A stretch of 36,582 nucleotides of DNA, from assembly GCA_905478905.1 (NCBI GenBank), contig CAJQKN010000163.1:1-36582 (forward strand). The letters are read 5' to 3'. Origin of the DNA: an uncultured Flavobacteriaceae bacterium (GTDB taxonomy: Bacteria > Bacteroidota > Bacteroidia > Flavobacteriales > Flavobacteriaceae). This document shows, one piece after another, positions 20,550-30,073 of the stretch. Both the position numbers and the translations under genes were made by a program. The notes beneath the pieces are model-generated. The model was not told the DNA's origin. It searched no databases and was given only the letters and a program-made list of their open reading frames with translations. Positions within the stretch are counted from its first letter, which is position 1, and each line of letters begins with the position of its first letter.

Positions 20550-22661
20550 TTAGTAATACAAAGCTCTATTGTCTTCAATTTCTCCAGCAGACTCTAGCGC
20601 TGCAATAATGCGTTGCGCCAATTGGTCACGTTGGGTCTTTTGTAGTTGTTTGGCATAGGCAGTATAATCTTCAAGGTCTTCGGCCACACGTTTTGCTGTG
20701 AGTTGAAGTTTATATACTCCATTATTACCTTTAATCATTTTAGACAGTCCATTCTCGGACAAGCCAAATGCAGCTCCAACGACATAGGGTTCGTATCCTG
20801 CACCAACGAGAGTACCACTCTTTTGGTTTACAGCCAAGGCATTGACTACTTCTAATCCATTTTTGGCTGCAAGATCTTCCAAAGAAGTAATGGCTTTGTT
20901 TTCTTCAATAATCATTTTTGCTTTTTTCTCTTCCCTTACTTTTGGTACAAGCTCGTTAAATAAGTCTTTCGCACTTGCCAAGCCAGCGGCTTTCTTTTCT
21001 ACCAAACGAACAATTGCATAGCCCCCATAGGAAAGATTAAATCGCTTGATCTCACCTTCCTTTGTGTCGTCGCTAAAGGCCCACTGTACGATGCTTCTTT
21101 GCTCTGGTAAACCAGGAAGATTTTCATCTAATTCAGCAACATTGTCAACGCTTCTTAGGGCGTAATTGCTTTCTGCAGCAAGAGCAGCAAAATCTCCTTT
21201 GGCAGCATCCATTTCAAATTGAGTTGCGCCTTTAAATATTTTGTTAGACGTATCGTCCGAAGGAATGATTTCATTGCTCACACTTGCCAATAAAACAAGG
21301 TCTTGCTTATCGGTAATTTCAATCACGTGAAAACCAAAAGATGTTTCTACAACACCAACTTTCCCGACCCTATTTTTGTTTGCGAAGTCAAAAATTTCTG
21401 GGGCTGTTGTCCCTTCTTGGAAGAAACCTAAATCTCCACCAACACGATTGCTCTTGTCGTCAGAAAATTTTATTGCAAGTAATTCGATTTTCTCTTTTCC
21501 ACTTCGAACTTGACGCGCCAAATCATTGGCATATTTTTGTGCTTCAGCTTTGGTTCTGGTAATCGACTCGTCGGCTTGTTGAGCACCTTGGTAGGCAATC
21601 ATTATGTGTGAAGCACGGATAGAACCGTTCTCTTTACGGTCCAATAGTTTTGATATTTTCAAGCTATTGATGTCTTTGTAAGGGCCAAAAATCTCTCCTT
21701 CGTCTAAATTGTAGAGAATGTCGGCATACTCAGAAGGGAGTCTTCCTTTTGGTGTATAGATAGAATCAAAACTAACCTCAGAATAGCGATCGATGAAAGC
21801 AGTTAAATCTTTGGTAGTTCGGAAGCCCTCAATGGTATCTGTTAATTTAGATACATCGTTGTATTCTATACGATCATCAACCAATCCTTCGAGCCTATTG
21901 CGAATGATTGTCTCATCTTCAGCAGTAGCTTGTTCTAAAAAAGTAACGTATTGAATGGATCGGGTAGCCTCACGGTCAAATTGTTTTGAATTCTTCTTGA
22001 TGTATTTTGTTACATCGCTTTGGCTTACAGGAACCAAACTATCAGGGATAGAGGTATAAGGGATTTGCACATAGTTCAGATCGATATTGTCTGTTTCCAA
22101 GTGGAAATTGATTTGCGCCTCCTTGAGGGTTATTGATGTACTCGATTTGATTAAATCGAAATATATTCCTTCACGTGCAGATGAAATAATTTGAGCTTCT
22201 TGTTGTTTCCATTGCTCATAGGCCTGTGGATTAGAACTACGCATTTGACCAATAAAATCTGCAAATAAACCAAAATCAAAAAATCCTGCTTCGTTGATGA
22301 AGCGTGAATCTGTGATAATCGATTCTGTTGAAGAAACCACTTGTTCAATTTGATCTTTTCCAGCATCAATGCCTAATTCTTTAAATTCTGCTTCGAATAA
22401 CTGACTGCGAACGTATTGGTTCCAAACCACCTCCACCGCTTGAAGAGTAGAGTATCCATAGGTACGTTCCGTTTGATCAACCAAAATTCGGAAATTTTCC
22501 AATGAAATTTCTTCCCCGTTAATTATTCCAATGGGCTCACTAGGTCCGGTATCACCTGTACCAGCACCAAATGCTCCTGAAATAATAAAAGCAAATAAAG
22601 CAAGTCCTATTACTAATATCAAAAAAATTGATTTCTGTCTAATTTTCCCAAGTATGGCCAT
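20550..22661 (-). CDS. PpiD/SurA-type peptidylprolyl isomerase, membrane-anchored
   Basis: N-terminal TM (SIFLILVIGLALFAFIISGAFG), SurA_N-like region, parvulin motifs (IRASHIMIAYQG..., FSDDKSNRVGGDLGFFQEG, VGVVETSFGFHVIEI). Confidence 0.9.
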   Translation of the reverse strand: MAILGKIRQKSIFLILVIGLALFAFIISGAFGAGTGDTGPSEPIGIINGEEISLENFRILVDQTERTYGYSTLQAVEVVWNQYVRSQLFEAEFKELGIDAGKDQIEQVVSSTESIITDSRFINEAGFFDFGLFADFIGQMRSSNPQAYEQWKQQEAQIISSAREGIYFDLIKSSTSITLKEAQINFHLETDNIDLNYVQIPYTSIPDSLVPVSQSDVTKYIKKNSKQFDREATRSIQYVTFLEQATAEDETIIRNRLEGLVDDRIEYNDVSKLTDTIEGFRTTKDLTAFIDRYSEVSFDSIYTPKGRLPSEYADILYNLDEGEIFGPYKDINSLKISKLLDRKENGSIRASHIMIAYQGAQQADESITRTKAEAQKYANDLARQVRSGKEKIELLAIKFSDDKSNRVGGDLGFFQEGTTAPEIFDFANKNRVGKVGVVETSFGFHVIEITDKQDLVLLASVSNEIIPSDDTSNKIFKGATQFEMDAAKGDFAALAAESNYALRSVDNVAELDENLPGLPEQRSIVQWAFSDDTKEGEIKRFNLSYGGYAIVRLVEKKAAGLASAKDLFNELVPKVREEKKAKMIIEENKAITSLEDLAAKNGLEVVNALAVNQKSGTLVGAGYEPYVVGAAFGLSENGLSKMIKGNNGVYKLQLTAKRVAEDLEDYTAYAKQLQKTQRDQLAQRIIAALESAGEIEDNRALYY

Positions 22662-22764
22662 TTGTTGGTGTTTTTGTATTGGATGCGAAAGTACAACTTC
22701 CTTGTCAATTATAAAAGCCTTAAGTTGCTATTGAAAAGAGGTTAGTCCAAAGCGAGAGCAGTTT

Positions 22765-24033
22765 TTATTCGTTTATGATGGATAAGGAGACGCGTTCAAT
22801 CTTTGTAGAGGAAACTTGCGATACTTCTATTTGATATTTATCAAGGTTTAACACAAGGCCTTTCTTGGGAATTTCTTCGGTGTAAAACACTATTAGACCA
22901 CCCAGGGTTTCATAGTTTTCATCTTTGGGTAATTCTAAGGAATAGGTCTCGTTGATATAATCAATTTCTAGGCGTGCAGAAAACTCAAAATGAGTAGGTG
23001 AAAGTTGTTTTTCGTGATGATCTATTCGATCATGCTCATCTTCAATTTCACCAAAGAGTTCTTCTACTATATCTTCAATGGTCAATAAACCCGCCGTACC
23101 GCCATATTCGTCTAGCACAACCGCAATACTTTTACGCTTCCTTGTTAAACGACTCAAGACATCGTTTACGGTATTGGGTTCATGGACGAACTCGACCGGT
23201 AACAGAATTTGCTTAATTGAATTGGGTTGTTTCAGCATTTCAAAGGCGTGAACAAAACCAATAATGTCGTCAATATTTTCATTGAAAACGGGAATCTTCG
23301 AAAAACCCGTACTGGCAAACAAAGCTCTGAGTTCTTCGATGGGTTTTTCTTTTTCAATGGCTGTGATTTCTGCTCTTGGCACCATTACTTCACGGGCTTT
23401 AACTGTAGAAAATTCAAGCGCATTTTGAAAAATTTGAATTTCAGTATCAAGCTGGGCTTTGTTTTGCACGCCTTCCACCTGCTCTTCAATATAATTGCCC
23501 AATTCTATCTTTGAGAAAGAAAGTTCCAATTCTTCTGTTTTGGAACGGAACAAAATCCGCAATAAAACATTGGTGATTTTAAGGACAAATAAACTTACTG
23601 GGGTAAAAATGGCATGAAAGAAAGCTGCAGGAAAGGCAAAAAAGCGAACCAATTGATTGGCGTATAATTGAAAAAACACCTTGGGTAGAAATTCGGCAGT
23701 AAGTAAAATAATCCCTGTAGAAATCAGAGTTTGATAAAACAATATTTCCAAAGGCAATTCAACATTTTCGAGGGTTGGAAAAATGAGTTGAATGATTTTA
23801 TCTCCCATAAAAATTCCATAAACGACCAGAGAAATATTATTCCCAATGAGCATGGTGGTAATAAATCGTGAAGGATTCTTTGTAATGAATTGTAGGATTC
23901 TTGCTGTGATAGTAGCCTTGTTTTTCTCTATCTCAATAAAAATTCGATTGGAGGAGACAAATGCGATTTCCATTCCTGAAAAAAAAGCGGAAAGGACCAA
24001 GCAAAGCAGTATAATACTGTCTTCTATTTCCAT
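22765..24033 (-). CDS. CNNM (DUF21) / CBS-pair / CorC-HlyC domain membrane protein (GldE/TlyC-like)
   Basis: DUF21 TM region (LCLVLSAFFSGMEIAFVSSNR), VMVPRAEITAIE, IAVVLDEYGGTAGLLTIEDIVEELFGEIEDEHD. Confidence 0.9.
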   Translation of the reverse strand: MEIEDSIILLCLVLSAFFSGMEIAFVSSNRIFIEIEKNKATITARILQFITKNPSRFITTMLIGNNISLVVYGIFMGDKIIQLIFPTLENVELPLEILFYQTLISTGIILLTAEFLPKVFFQLYANQLVRFFAFPAAFFHAIFTPVSLFVLKITNVLLRILFRSKTEELELSFSKIELGNYIEEQVEGVQNKAQLDTEIQIFQNALEFSTVKAREVMVPRAEITAIEKEKPIEELRALFASTGFSKIPVFNENIDDIIGFVHAFEMLKQPNSIKQILLPVEFVHEPNTVNDVLSRLTRKRKSIAVVLDEYGGTAGLLTIEDIVEELFGEIEDEHDRIDHHEKQLSPTHFEFSARLEIDYINETYSLELPKDENYETLGGLIVFYTEEIPKKGLVLNLDKYQIEVSQVSSTKIERVSLSIINE

Positions 24034-24222
24034 TTAAGGTTTGCGACGATTAAATTTCTTTCGGTAATAACTTCTGAAGAAATACATGAATGTGGCTAAG
24101 ACAGCAAAACCCAAGAACAAATAGGCTTTGTTTGGACGAATTTCCCAAAGGACGTAGGCTTCTTTTATGGAAATAAGCGCAATTACAATATAGAGTATTT
24201 CGGAAATTCGGTAATTTTTCAT
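24034..24222 (-). CDS. Small membrane protein, unknown function
   Basis: 62 aa, two hydrophobic segments, basic C-terminus (YYRKKFNRRKP); start overlaps the lptC stop by 4 bp and its stop abuts the next gene start. Confidence 0.7.
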   Translation of the reverse strand: MKNYRISEILYIVIALISIKEAYVLWEIRPNKAYLFLGFAVLATFMYFFRSYYRKKFNRRKP

Positions 24223-24782
24223 TGGTTCGATTCTTCTTGTACGGCAACCGTACCCGTTAATTTTCCTGTATTAAATTTAGTGAATTCTTTGTTGGTATCC
24301 AATCGCGTAGCAATAACATCATAATCGGGATTGGAGAAATTAAATGTTTCTTCTGTGAAAATCCAATCTGAAGCGGCATCCCAATAGAGCTGCGGGGTTT
24401 TCAACAAACCACCATCACTTGCTTGTAGCACGACGTTTCCCTGTAGGTCAATTAAAGAAGTTGCATCGTACAAAGTGCCATAATCTGCAGTAATGATATT
24501 TTCCCGTTTTAATTCATCGATAAATATAACTTTTACTCCCTCTGGGAAAACCGAATGACTCAAAGATAGGTTACTGAAGTCTTTGTGTAAAGGAGCTGTA
24601 AGAATAGCTTTAATACGAAATGAATCTGTATACACCATTCGGACATCACGAGCAATGGCTGCAGGTTCTCCTCGAAACTGATCCAAATTAAACTGTTCTT
24701 TCTCTGAGGTATCACAGGAACAAAAAAAGGCTACTGCAATTGCAGTAACCTTTAAATAATATGGAATCCCTTGGGGTTTCAT
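24219..24782 (-). CDS. lptC: LPS export ABC transporter periplasmic protein LptC (lipoprotein)
   Basis: Lipobox (AVAFFCSCDT), SFRIKAILTAPLH, NIITADYGTLYDATSLIDLQGNVVLQASDGGLLKTPQLYWDAASDWIFTEE. Confidence 0.85.
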   Translation of the reverse strand: MKPQGIPYYLKVTAIAVAFFCSCDTSEKEQFNLDQFRGEPAAIARDVRMVYTDSFRIKAILTAPLHKDFSNLSLSHSVFPEGVKVIFIDELKRENIITADYGTLYDATSLIDLQGNVVLQASDGGLLKTPQLYWDAASDWIFTEETFNFSNPDYDVIATRLDTNKEFTKFNTGKLTGTVAVQEESNQ

Positions 24783-26171
24783 CTAGAGTTTTGGCACTTT
24801 GACACTGGTTCCAATCCAACAAGAAAATGTTACACTGGTTCCTTCTCTCCCATCGGTGAAGATGTCTGTTTTACTTGGCGCACGGCCTTCATAACTCTCG
24901 GCTGTTTTTAATGCTGCTTTTTTGATGGACCCATCTACACTTGCCGCCTTTCTAGCTGTATTCGCTGCCAACCAGTAAACCGCTCTTTTGTCAAACTGTG
25001 AATCTCCACAATCGTTCGCACTACTTGCGTATAAATTGGCAATTAATAAATAGGCTTTTCCAAGCGAAGGTTGAAAACCTAAGGCCTTTCGAGCATAGTT
25101 ACGGGCAGTAGATTTACGACCTCTATCTTTAAATTTCAAAGCGATTTTATACAATATTTTTGCTTTTTTGTAGGGATCTGTTTCTAAGGCAATCGACTCT
25201 TCATAGAATTTCAACGCTTCATCGCTGTTTCCTCTTTTGTCATTCAGTAAACCTAGATAATAAGCCGAATCTGCAGAAGGGTCTAAATCATATAGTGCTT
25301 CAACCAAGGTTACAAACAATGGGTCATCGGAGCATTCTTTGCTATCCATTCGACTAGCGGCACGTTTTAACCAAACCGAATTTTTTTTGTTTTCCTCAAA
25401 GTTGCGTTGGTATAAAGGAATTAAGTTTTCACAGCTAGACTCTTTGGCAATAATGGCATCTAGGTTTTTCAAAAACACACCAATTGCATTTGAATTTGTA
25501 TCGTAAACACGTTTACGTTTTAAATCTTTTGTTGTGAGTGCAGCACCACTTTCTTCTTTTTTCAAGATTACATCTAATTTCTTTGCCAAACTAGTTGCTT
25601 CTATTTCAAACTTTTCGGAAACCTCTTCGTACTTGTTGAACAACATTTCGGTGGTCACCGAATTATCTCCTTTTTTGTAGGTGTCGTATAATGTCTTAAA
25701 GTAGTTATATAAGCGTTTTGGGTTGGTAAAACTATTTGCATCCTCGATATAGGCTCTATCAAAAATTGCATACACCTCTTTGGTTGATCCAATCTTAAAA
25801 TCAATCATGGTTTGCGCTTTACTCGATAAGATCTCTCCAACTTCACTCACCCCTTTTTTGGTAGGGAAATAAGTAATCCAATCGTCATACAGGCTTAACA
25901 AAGCTTGCTCTGTAGCTGCCTTGTCTGCAGGAGTTGCATTTTTCAGTCGATCTTTCAAAATACGCTCTCCATAGGAATAAATGGCCACATTTAATTTTGG
26001 ACATTCTTCTTTGACAAGTTTCCATGGCTCATATGCCGCAGTATAATTTTTAACTTTAGCATTTTCAGCAAAAATAGATAAGTTTTGCAAACACTGTTGA
26101 TTTTCTTGCGCTTGCAATTGCCCTGTACTAATTGTGATTAAGGCAATGATAAAATGGATGTGCTTTTTCAT
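24783..26171 (-). CDS. TPR-repeat periplasmic protein
   Basis: Signal peptide; TPR-like units SAYYLGLLNDKRGNSDEALKFYEESIALETDPYKKAKILYKIALKFKDRGRKSTARNYARKALGFQPSLGKAYLLIANLYA. Confidence 0.8.
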   Translation of the reverse strand: MKKHIHFIIALITISTGQLQAQENQQCLQNLSIFAENAKVKNYTAAYEPWKLVKEECPKLNVAIYSYGERILKDRLKNATPADKAATEQALLSLYDDWITYFPTKKGVSEVGEILSSKAQTMIDFKIGSTKEVYAIFDRAYIEDANSFTNPKRLYNYFKTLYDTYKKGDNSVTTEMLFNKYEEVSEKFEIEATSLAKKLDVILKKEESGAALTTKDLKRKRVYDTNSNAIGVFLKNLDAIIAKESSCENLIPLYQRNFEENKKNSVWLKRAASRMDSKECSDDPLFVTLVEALYDLDPSADSAYYLGLLNDKRGNSDEALKFYEESIALETDPYKKAKILYKIALKFKDRGRKSTARNYARKALGFQPSLGKAYLLIANLYASSANDCGDSQFDKRAVYWLAANTARKAASVDGSIKKAALKTAESYEGRAPSKTDIFTDGREGTSVTFSCWIGTSVKVPKL

Positions 26172-26183
26172 CTCTATTTTGTA

Positions 26184-27467
26184 TTAATTGTATTTTCTTT
26201 TAATAAACCATAAATCGTTTAAGGAGGCTCCTACCCGAATTGACCAGTAATTTTCCTCTATCAATCCATTGGTATTAACACCTCTTTTTCCTAATTCAAA
26301 CCCAATGTTTAACGATGAATAACCCGCAACATTGGCTGCGCTGTAATAGCCTCCCAATGGTAAACTTACTCCAAATGATATGCCAGTTTCTTCTAAAGAA
26401 GTATTATTGATCATTATTCCCGATATTTCTTGACGGAAACCAGCACGAAAAGCCATGCGTTTCCAGTAATTGGTAATCGAACTGTAGTTTGGTATAAAAT
26501 AGCCTCCAACCGATAAACGGGACCCATTTTCATAACTAACGTTGTTTAATTGGATAAAATCGTTTTGAAAATTCCCAGAGTTGATTGCGGTGTATTGTGC
26601 CCCCAGCAACCATTTTTTATCCTGACCAAAGCCAAGGCCTAGTTCGTATTTACTGCCAATGGTCAAATCTACTTTATCTAGGTTTTGATCTGCTAAATCT
26701 ACTTCAATGACTGTTCCAACTGTTTGTGTGGAAACCGATCGAGTGAAAAAGGACTGTTCGTTTTCTGAGGTAAGAGAATGCTCTGGACTGAAGGTTGCAA
26801 ATGCATCAATGGAAAATTTCTTACTTAAGGGTACTTTGAGGTGAGCTCCCAATTGATAATCAATCCCTCTGATTTGAGAGCTATTTCTCAAAAAAGTCCC
26901 AAAGTCAACATTTTCTTCTTGGCGAGAGGCATCAGAAGAAATAGAGCCAAAATTAAAGTTTAAGGTTCCGCCGATATTAAGGAATTTAAACACCTTCAGC
27001 CCAACAGAAATAAATGTTTTATTCACTCCTCCTTTTCCTTCATAGCGATTGAGGATGTTTTGCTCGTTAGTATCGTCTAAGGATTGAAGTTGATAGCCCA
27101 CCGATGAAAAAGGCATTACCCCAAAAGAGAATGAAAAATGTTTTGTCGGAATTGAAACGGCAATATAATCTAAAGATCCTGAAGCTACATCTTCATTGGT
27201 TGCATCAGAAATTAATTGGGTGTTTCTATAATGTACACCCACAGAAAATGTAGTGAGTTTTAATTCGCCTAAACTGGCTGGATTGTTTAGGTTGGCGTGG
27301 ATCGAGTCAGCGTATACGCTAATACCACCCATCATTCGATTGATGGCGTTTCCGCGAAAAGTAACATCTCCCAAACCACCTAAGGAATACGGTGATGCTG
27401 TACTATTCTGAGCAATACTGTAACCAGAAATCAACAACGAAATAGAGAAAAGTACTTTTTTGAGCAT
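26184..27467 (-). CDS. Outer-membrane beta-barrel protein
   Basis: Signal peptide, NSTASPYSLGGLGDVTFRGNAINRMMGGISVY, alternating beta-strand pattern, lies between coaX and the TPR gene. Confidence 0.78.
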   Translation of the reverse strand: MLKKVLFSISLLISGYSIAQNSTASPYSLGGLGDVTFRGNAINRMMGGISVYADSIHANLNNPASLGELKLTTFSVGVHYRNTQLISDATNEDVASGSLDYIAVSIPTKHFSFSFGVMPFSSVGYQLQSLDDTNEQNILNRYEGKGGVNKTFISVGLKVFKFLNIGGTLNFNFGSISSDASRQEENVDFGTFLRNSSQIRGIDYQLGAHLKVPLSKKFSIDAFATFSPEHSLTSENEQSFFTRSVSTQTVGTVIEVDLADQNLDKVDLTIGSKYELGLGFGQDKKWLLGAQYTAINSGNFQNDFIQLNNVSYENGSRLSVGGYFIPNYSSITNYWKRMAFRAGFRQEISGIMINNTSLEETGISFGVSLPLGGYYSAANVAGYSSLNIGFELGKRGVNTNGLIEENYWSIRVGASLNDLWFIKRKYN

Positions 27468-28192
27468 TAATTTTTATTGTAATCCAACAAATGGTTCAAA
27501 CCTTCTGCAAGAAAATTCGGCTGGGCAAATATGGTGTTTTTTACGCTTTTAGACAAGTAATGCGCGTCTCCTCCTGTTAAAATTACTGTTAAAGAAGGGA
27601 AACGCGCTTTGTAGGCATTTATTTGACCATCCAATTCATGAATAATTCCCTGAATAACACCTGCTTGTATGGATGTCTCGGTAGTATTCCCCCAGAGAGG
27701 TGGAACAGCCGCTTCCTTTACCTCTGGTAATTTGCCTGTGAAATGGGAAAGACTCTTAAAGCGCATGCTTAACCCAGGGCTAATGGCTCCACCCAAATAG
27801 TTTTCTTCGGCTGTGATCAAATCATAGGTGATACAGGTTCCCGCATCAATAATCAAACAATTGCAGTGAGGATAATGCTTTGTGGCTGCAGCCACCAAGG
27901 CAAGGCGATCTTCCCCCAGTGTTTCTGGTGTTGCATAGTTAGACACAAAAGGAAGTCCAGGCAGGGATTTAACAGAATGTACCTTTAGATTAGGAAAAAG
28001 AGTGCACAGCTCATTGTATGAATATTTTCCACGAACATCAGCGTATATCATATCCTGCAAAGAGGAATATTCTCCTAATAATTTTTCTTCCAGTCCCTCA
28101 AGTGATTCTAGGGTATCTCCTAGCATTCTTTTTCCCGAGGAAAAAAGGTGGTACTTGATGTGGGTATTTCCAATATCGAGAATTAAATCCAT
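27467..28192 (-). CDS. coaX: Type III pantothenate kinase (track ORF extends to 28222; likely start MDLILDIGNTH)
   Basis: MDLILDIGNTHIKYHLF, TLGEDRLALVAAA, CLIIDAGTCITYDLI, LGGAISPGLSMRFKSL, VILTGGDAHYL. Confidence 0.93.
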   Translation of the reverse strand: MDLILDIGNTHIKYHLFSSGKRMLGDTLESLEGLEEKLLGEYSSLQDMIYADVRGKYSYNELCTLFPNLKVHSVKSLPGLPFVSNYATPETLGEDRLALVAAATKHYPHCNCLIIDAGTCITYDLITAEENYLGGAISPGLSMRFKSLSHFTGKLPEVKEAAVPPLWGNTTETSIQAGVIQGIIHELDGQINAYKARFPSLTVILTGGDAHYLSKSVKNTIFAQPNFLAEGLNHLLDYNKN

Positions 28193-28242
28193 GGACAAAT
28201 TTAAGGAAAAAGCATTTTGCATTCTTTTCTTCGCGAAATGAT

Positions 28243-28273
28243 TTGTGGAGAAAGAAAAAGGACGTTATATTTG
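28243..28273 (+). promoter_or_regulatory. Bacteroidota-type sigma-ABfr promoter driving tRNA-Phe
   Basis: TTG at 28243-28245 and TATATTTG (matches TAnnTTTG) at 28266-28273, spaced 20 bp, with the -7 element 13 bp upstream of the tRNA. Confidence 0.7.
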
Positions 28274-28286
28274 CATCCACAATTGA

Positions 28287-28359
28287 GGTACCTTAGCTCA
28301 GTTGGTAGAGCAAAGGACTGAAAATCCTTGTGTCCCTGGTTCGATTCCTGGAGGTACCA
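28287..28359 (+). tRNA. tRNA-Phe (anticodon GAA, 28320-28322)
   Basis: Acceptor GGTACCT/AGGTACC; D-arm TAGCTCAGTTGGTAGAGC; anticodon arm AAGGA-CTGAAAA-TCCTT; T-loop GGTTCGATTCC. The T-stem has one U-U mismatch. CCA is not fully encoded (A then C). Confidence 0.96.
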
Positions 28360-28365
28360 CATTTT

Positions 28366-28403
28366 AACTCTGTAAGTCTATGATTTACAGAGTTTTGTCT
28401 TTT
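28366..28403 (+). terminator. Probable intrinsic terminator after tRNA-Phe
   Basis: Perfect 10-bp inverted repeat AACTCTGTAA / TTACAGAGTT followed by TTGTCTTTT. Confidence 0.65.
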
Positions 28404-28415
28404 ATATCCCTCAAT

Positions 28416-28438
28416 TTGTTCCAAATCTTGTTCCAAAT
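28416..28438. repeat. Tandem 11-bp direct repeat TTGTTCCAAAT-c-TTGTTCCAAAT between tRNA-Phe and the integrase
   Basis: Exact copies at 28416-28426 and 28428-28438, about 30 bp upstream of the integrase start. Confidence 0.9.
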
Positions 28439-28468
28439 ACGGGTGTTTTTTAGTACTTTTAACACACT

Positions 28469-30016
28469 ATGAGTGTTTATATTTCACCCAATCTAACTAA
28501 GAAAAAATCTGATTATAAACCTTCAGATAAAATTACCATATATCTGAATTATTATTTTCAAGGGAAGAAACTACGAATCCCTTCTGATATTACAGTTTTA
28601 TTTAAAGATTGGGATAAAAATTGGAAACAAGGAAGAAAATCTGATCCAATATTAAAATCTGATCAAAATCATGTATCAAAAAATATTCTCTTAAAACAAA
28701 AATTAAGTGAAGTAGATCAGATAATTGATAGAATCAAATTAAATAGTCAAATACCTGTTATAGAATTAGTTAAAAACAATTTAAAGAATTTTAAAAAGGA
28801 AGAAGTCAAAAAAACTTTTGAGAATCTAGACTTGATTTTCTTGCTCAATGAATATTGTGATTACATAGAAAATGAAATAACCCTCAGAAAAGGATACAAG
28901 AAAAGTATTTTCACCTCAATAAAAAGAATTAATGAATTTACTCAACATTATAACAAAACATTGAATTACAATGTATTAGTTTCTAATATAGATGAAGAAT
29001 ATCAAAAATCATTTTTGAAATTTTATTCTGATAAAGGTGATCAACCCTCTACCATAAGAAAACGATTAAAATCTCTTGTTTCATTTGTTAATTGGTGTAT
29101 TAAACAAGGGTATACTAATCATAAAATATCCATTATACCTTTCAATCATAATTTTGAAAAAGAAGTAATCTATCTCACAAGGGAAGAAGTATTACGTTTA
29201 TATCAATTTGAAGAATTTAATTTTTTAAACAAAAAACATAAAAAGTATACCAATGAGTTTTTTTACGATGAATTAAAGAATGGGAAAAGGAATACCTACA
29301 CTAACTTAGAAGTTTATAGAGATATATTGGTTTTTGGGTGTGGTATTGGATGTAGGTTTGGGGATCTTATTTCCCTGAGGTTAGATAATTATCAATTCTC
29401 TGAGGATAGAACCAAAGGATATTTTGTTTTTAGAATGGAAAAGAGTAGATCTGGAAAACAAGTTAAGGTGCCAATCAATAGATTAACCTTTAAGATTTGG
29501 AAGAAATATTCTAAAAATAAAAAACGACAAGATCATATCTTCCCAAGATCCTCTAGTGGAAACTTACCAACTAACCAAAAGATGAACAAACAAATAAAAG
29601 AGATTGGTAAAATAGTTGGTCTTAATAGATTAGTTTCCAATCCAAAGTTCAATATAGAGGGGAAAATCATCAAAGAAAGTGATACAAGAGTTCCCATTTA
29701 TTCAGTATTATCTTCTCATATCATGAGAAGAACTTTTATAAGAGAGGGAATTGAAAATAAAATTCCTACACATGTCATGATGTCAATGTCAGGACATTCA
29801 ACAGAAAGAGTTTACCACCAATATTTTTCTACTACTTCATCAGAACTTGATGAAGAAGGAAGAAAACTCTTTTCCACTGAATTAAATCAAAAAGAGAATG
29901 AAAATTACAATAATGAAGGTTCCCTTGAAAATCAATTATTAGAGTTGAAGTCATTGTTTGAAAAAGGTCTTATTCCCGATGATATCTACTTAAAAAAAGT
30001 ATCTGAGTTAATTTAA
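28469..30016 (+). CDS. Tyrosine recombinase/integrase (Bacteroidota, arm-binding and SAM-like N-terminal domains)
   Basis: FGCGIGCRFGDLISLRLDNY (catalytic Arg box), SSHIMRRTFIREG (HxxRR), MMSMSGHSTERVYHQYF (GHS...Y nucleophile); directly downstream of a tRNA gene. Confidence 0.93.
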   Translation: MSVYISPNLTKKKSDYKPSDKITIYLNYYFQGKKLRIPSDITVLFKDWDKNWKQGRKSDPILKSDQNHVSKNILLKQKLSEVDQIIDRIKLNSQIPVIELVKNNLKNFKKEEVKKTFENLDLIFLLNEYCDYIENEITLRKGYKKSIFTSIKRINEFTQHYNKTLNYNVLVSNIDEEYQKSFLKFYSDKGDQPSTIRKRLKSLVSFVNWCIKQGYTNHKISIIPFNHNFEKEVIYLTREEVLRLYQFEEFNFLNKKHKKYTNEFFYDELKNGKRNTYTNLEVYRDILVFGCGIGCRFGDLISLRLDNYQFSEDRTKGYFVFRMEKSRSGKQVKVPINRLTFKIWKKYSKNKKRQDHIFPRSSSGNLPTNQKMNKQIKEIGKIVGLNRLVSNPKFNIEGKIIKESDTRVPIYSVLSSHIMRRTFIREGIENKIPTHVMMSMSGHSTERVYHQYFSTTSSELDEEGRKLFSTELNQKENENYNNEGSLENQLLELKSLFEKGLIPDDIYLKKVSELI

Positions 30017-30073
30017 TATTTCAATCTTTCATGATTACTTGCTTACCATTCTAAACTTTGCTACTTTTAATTT

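Noticed and set aside
28287-28359. tRNA-Phe being a damaged pseudo-tRNA because of the U-U mismatch in the T-stem
   Set aside because: All other arms pair well, the anticodon loop is canonical and a good promoter is present; the mismatch alone does not justify calling it defective.
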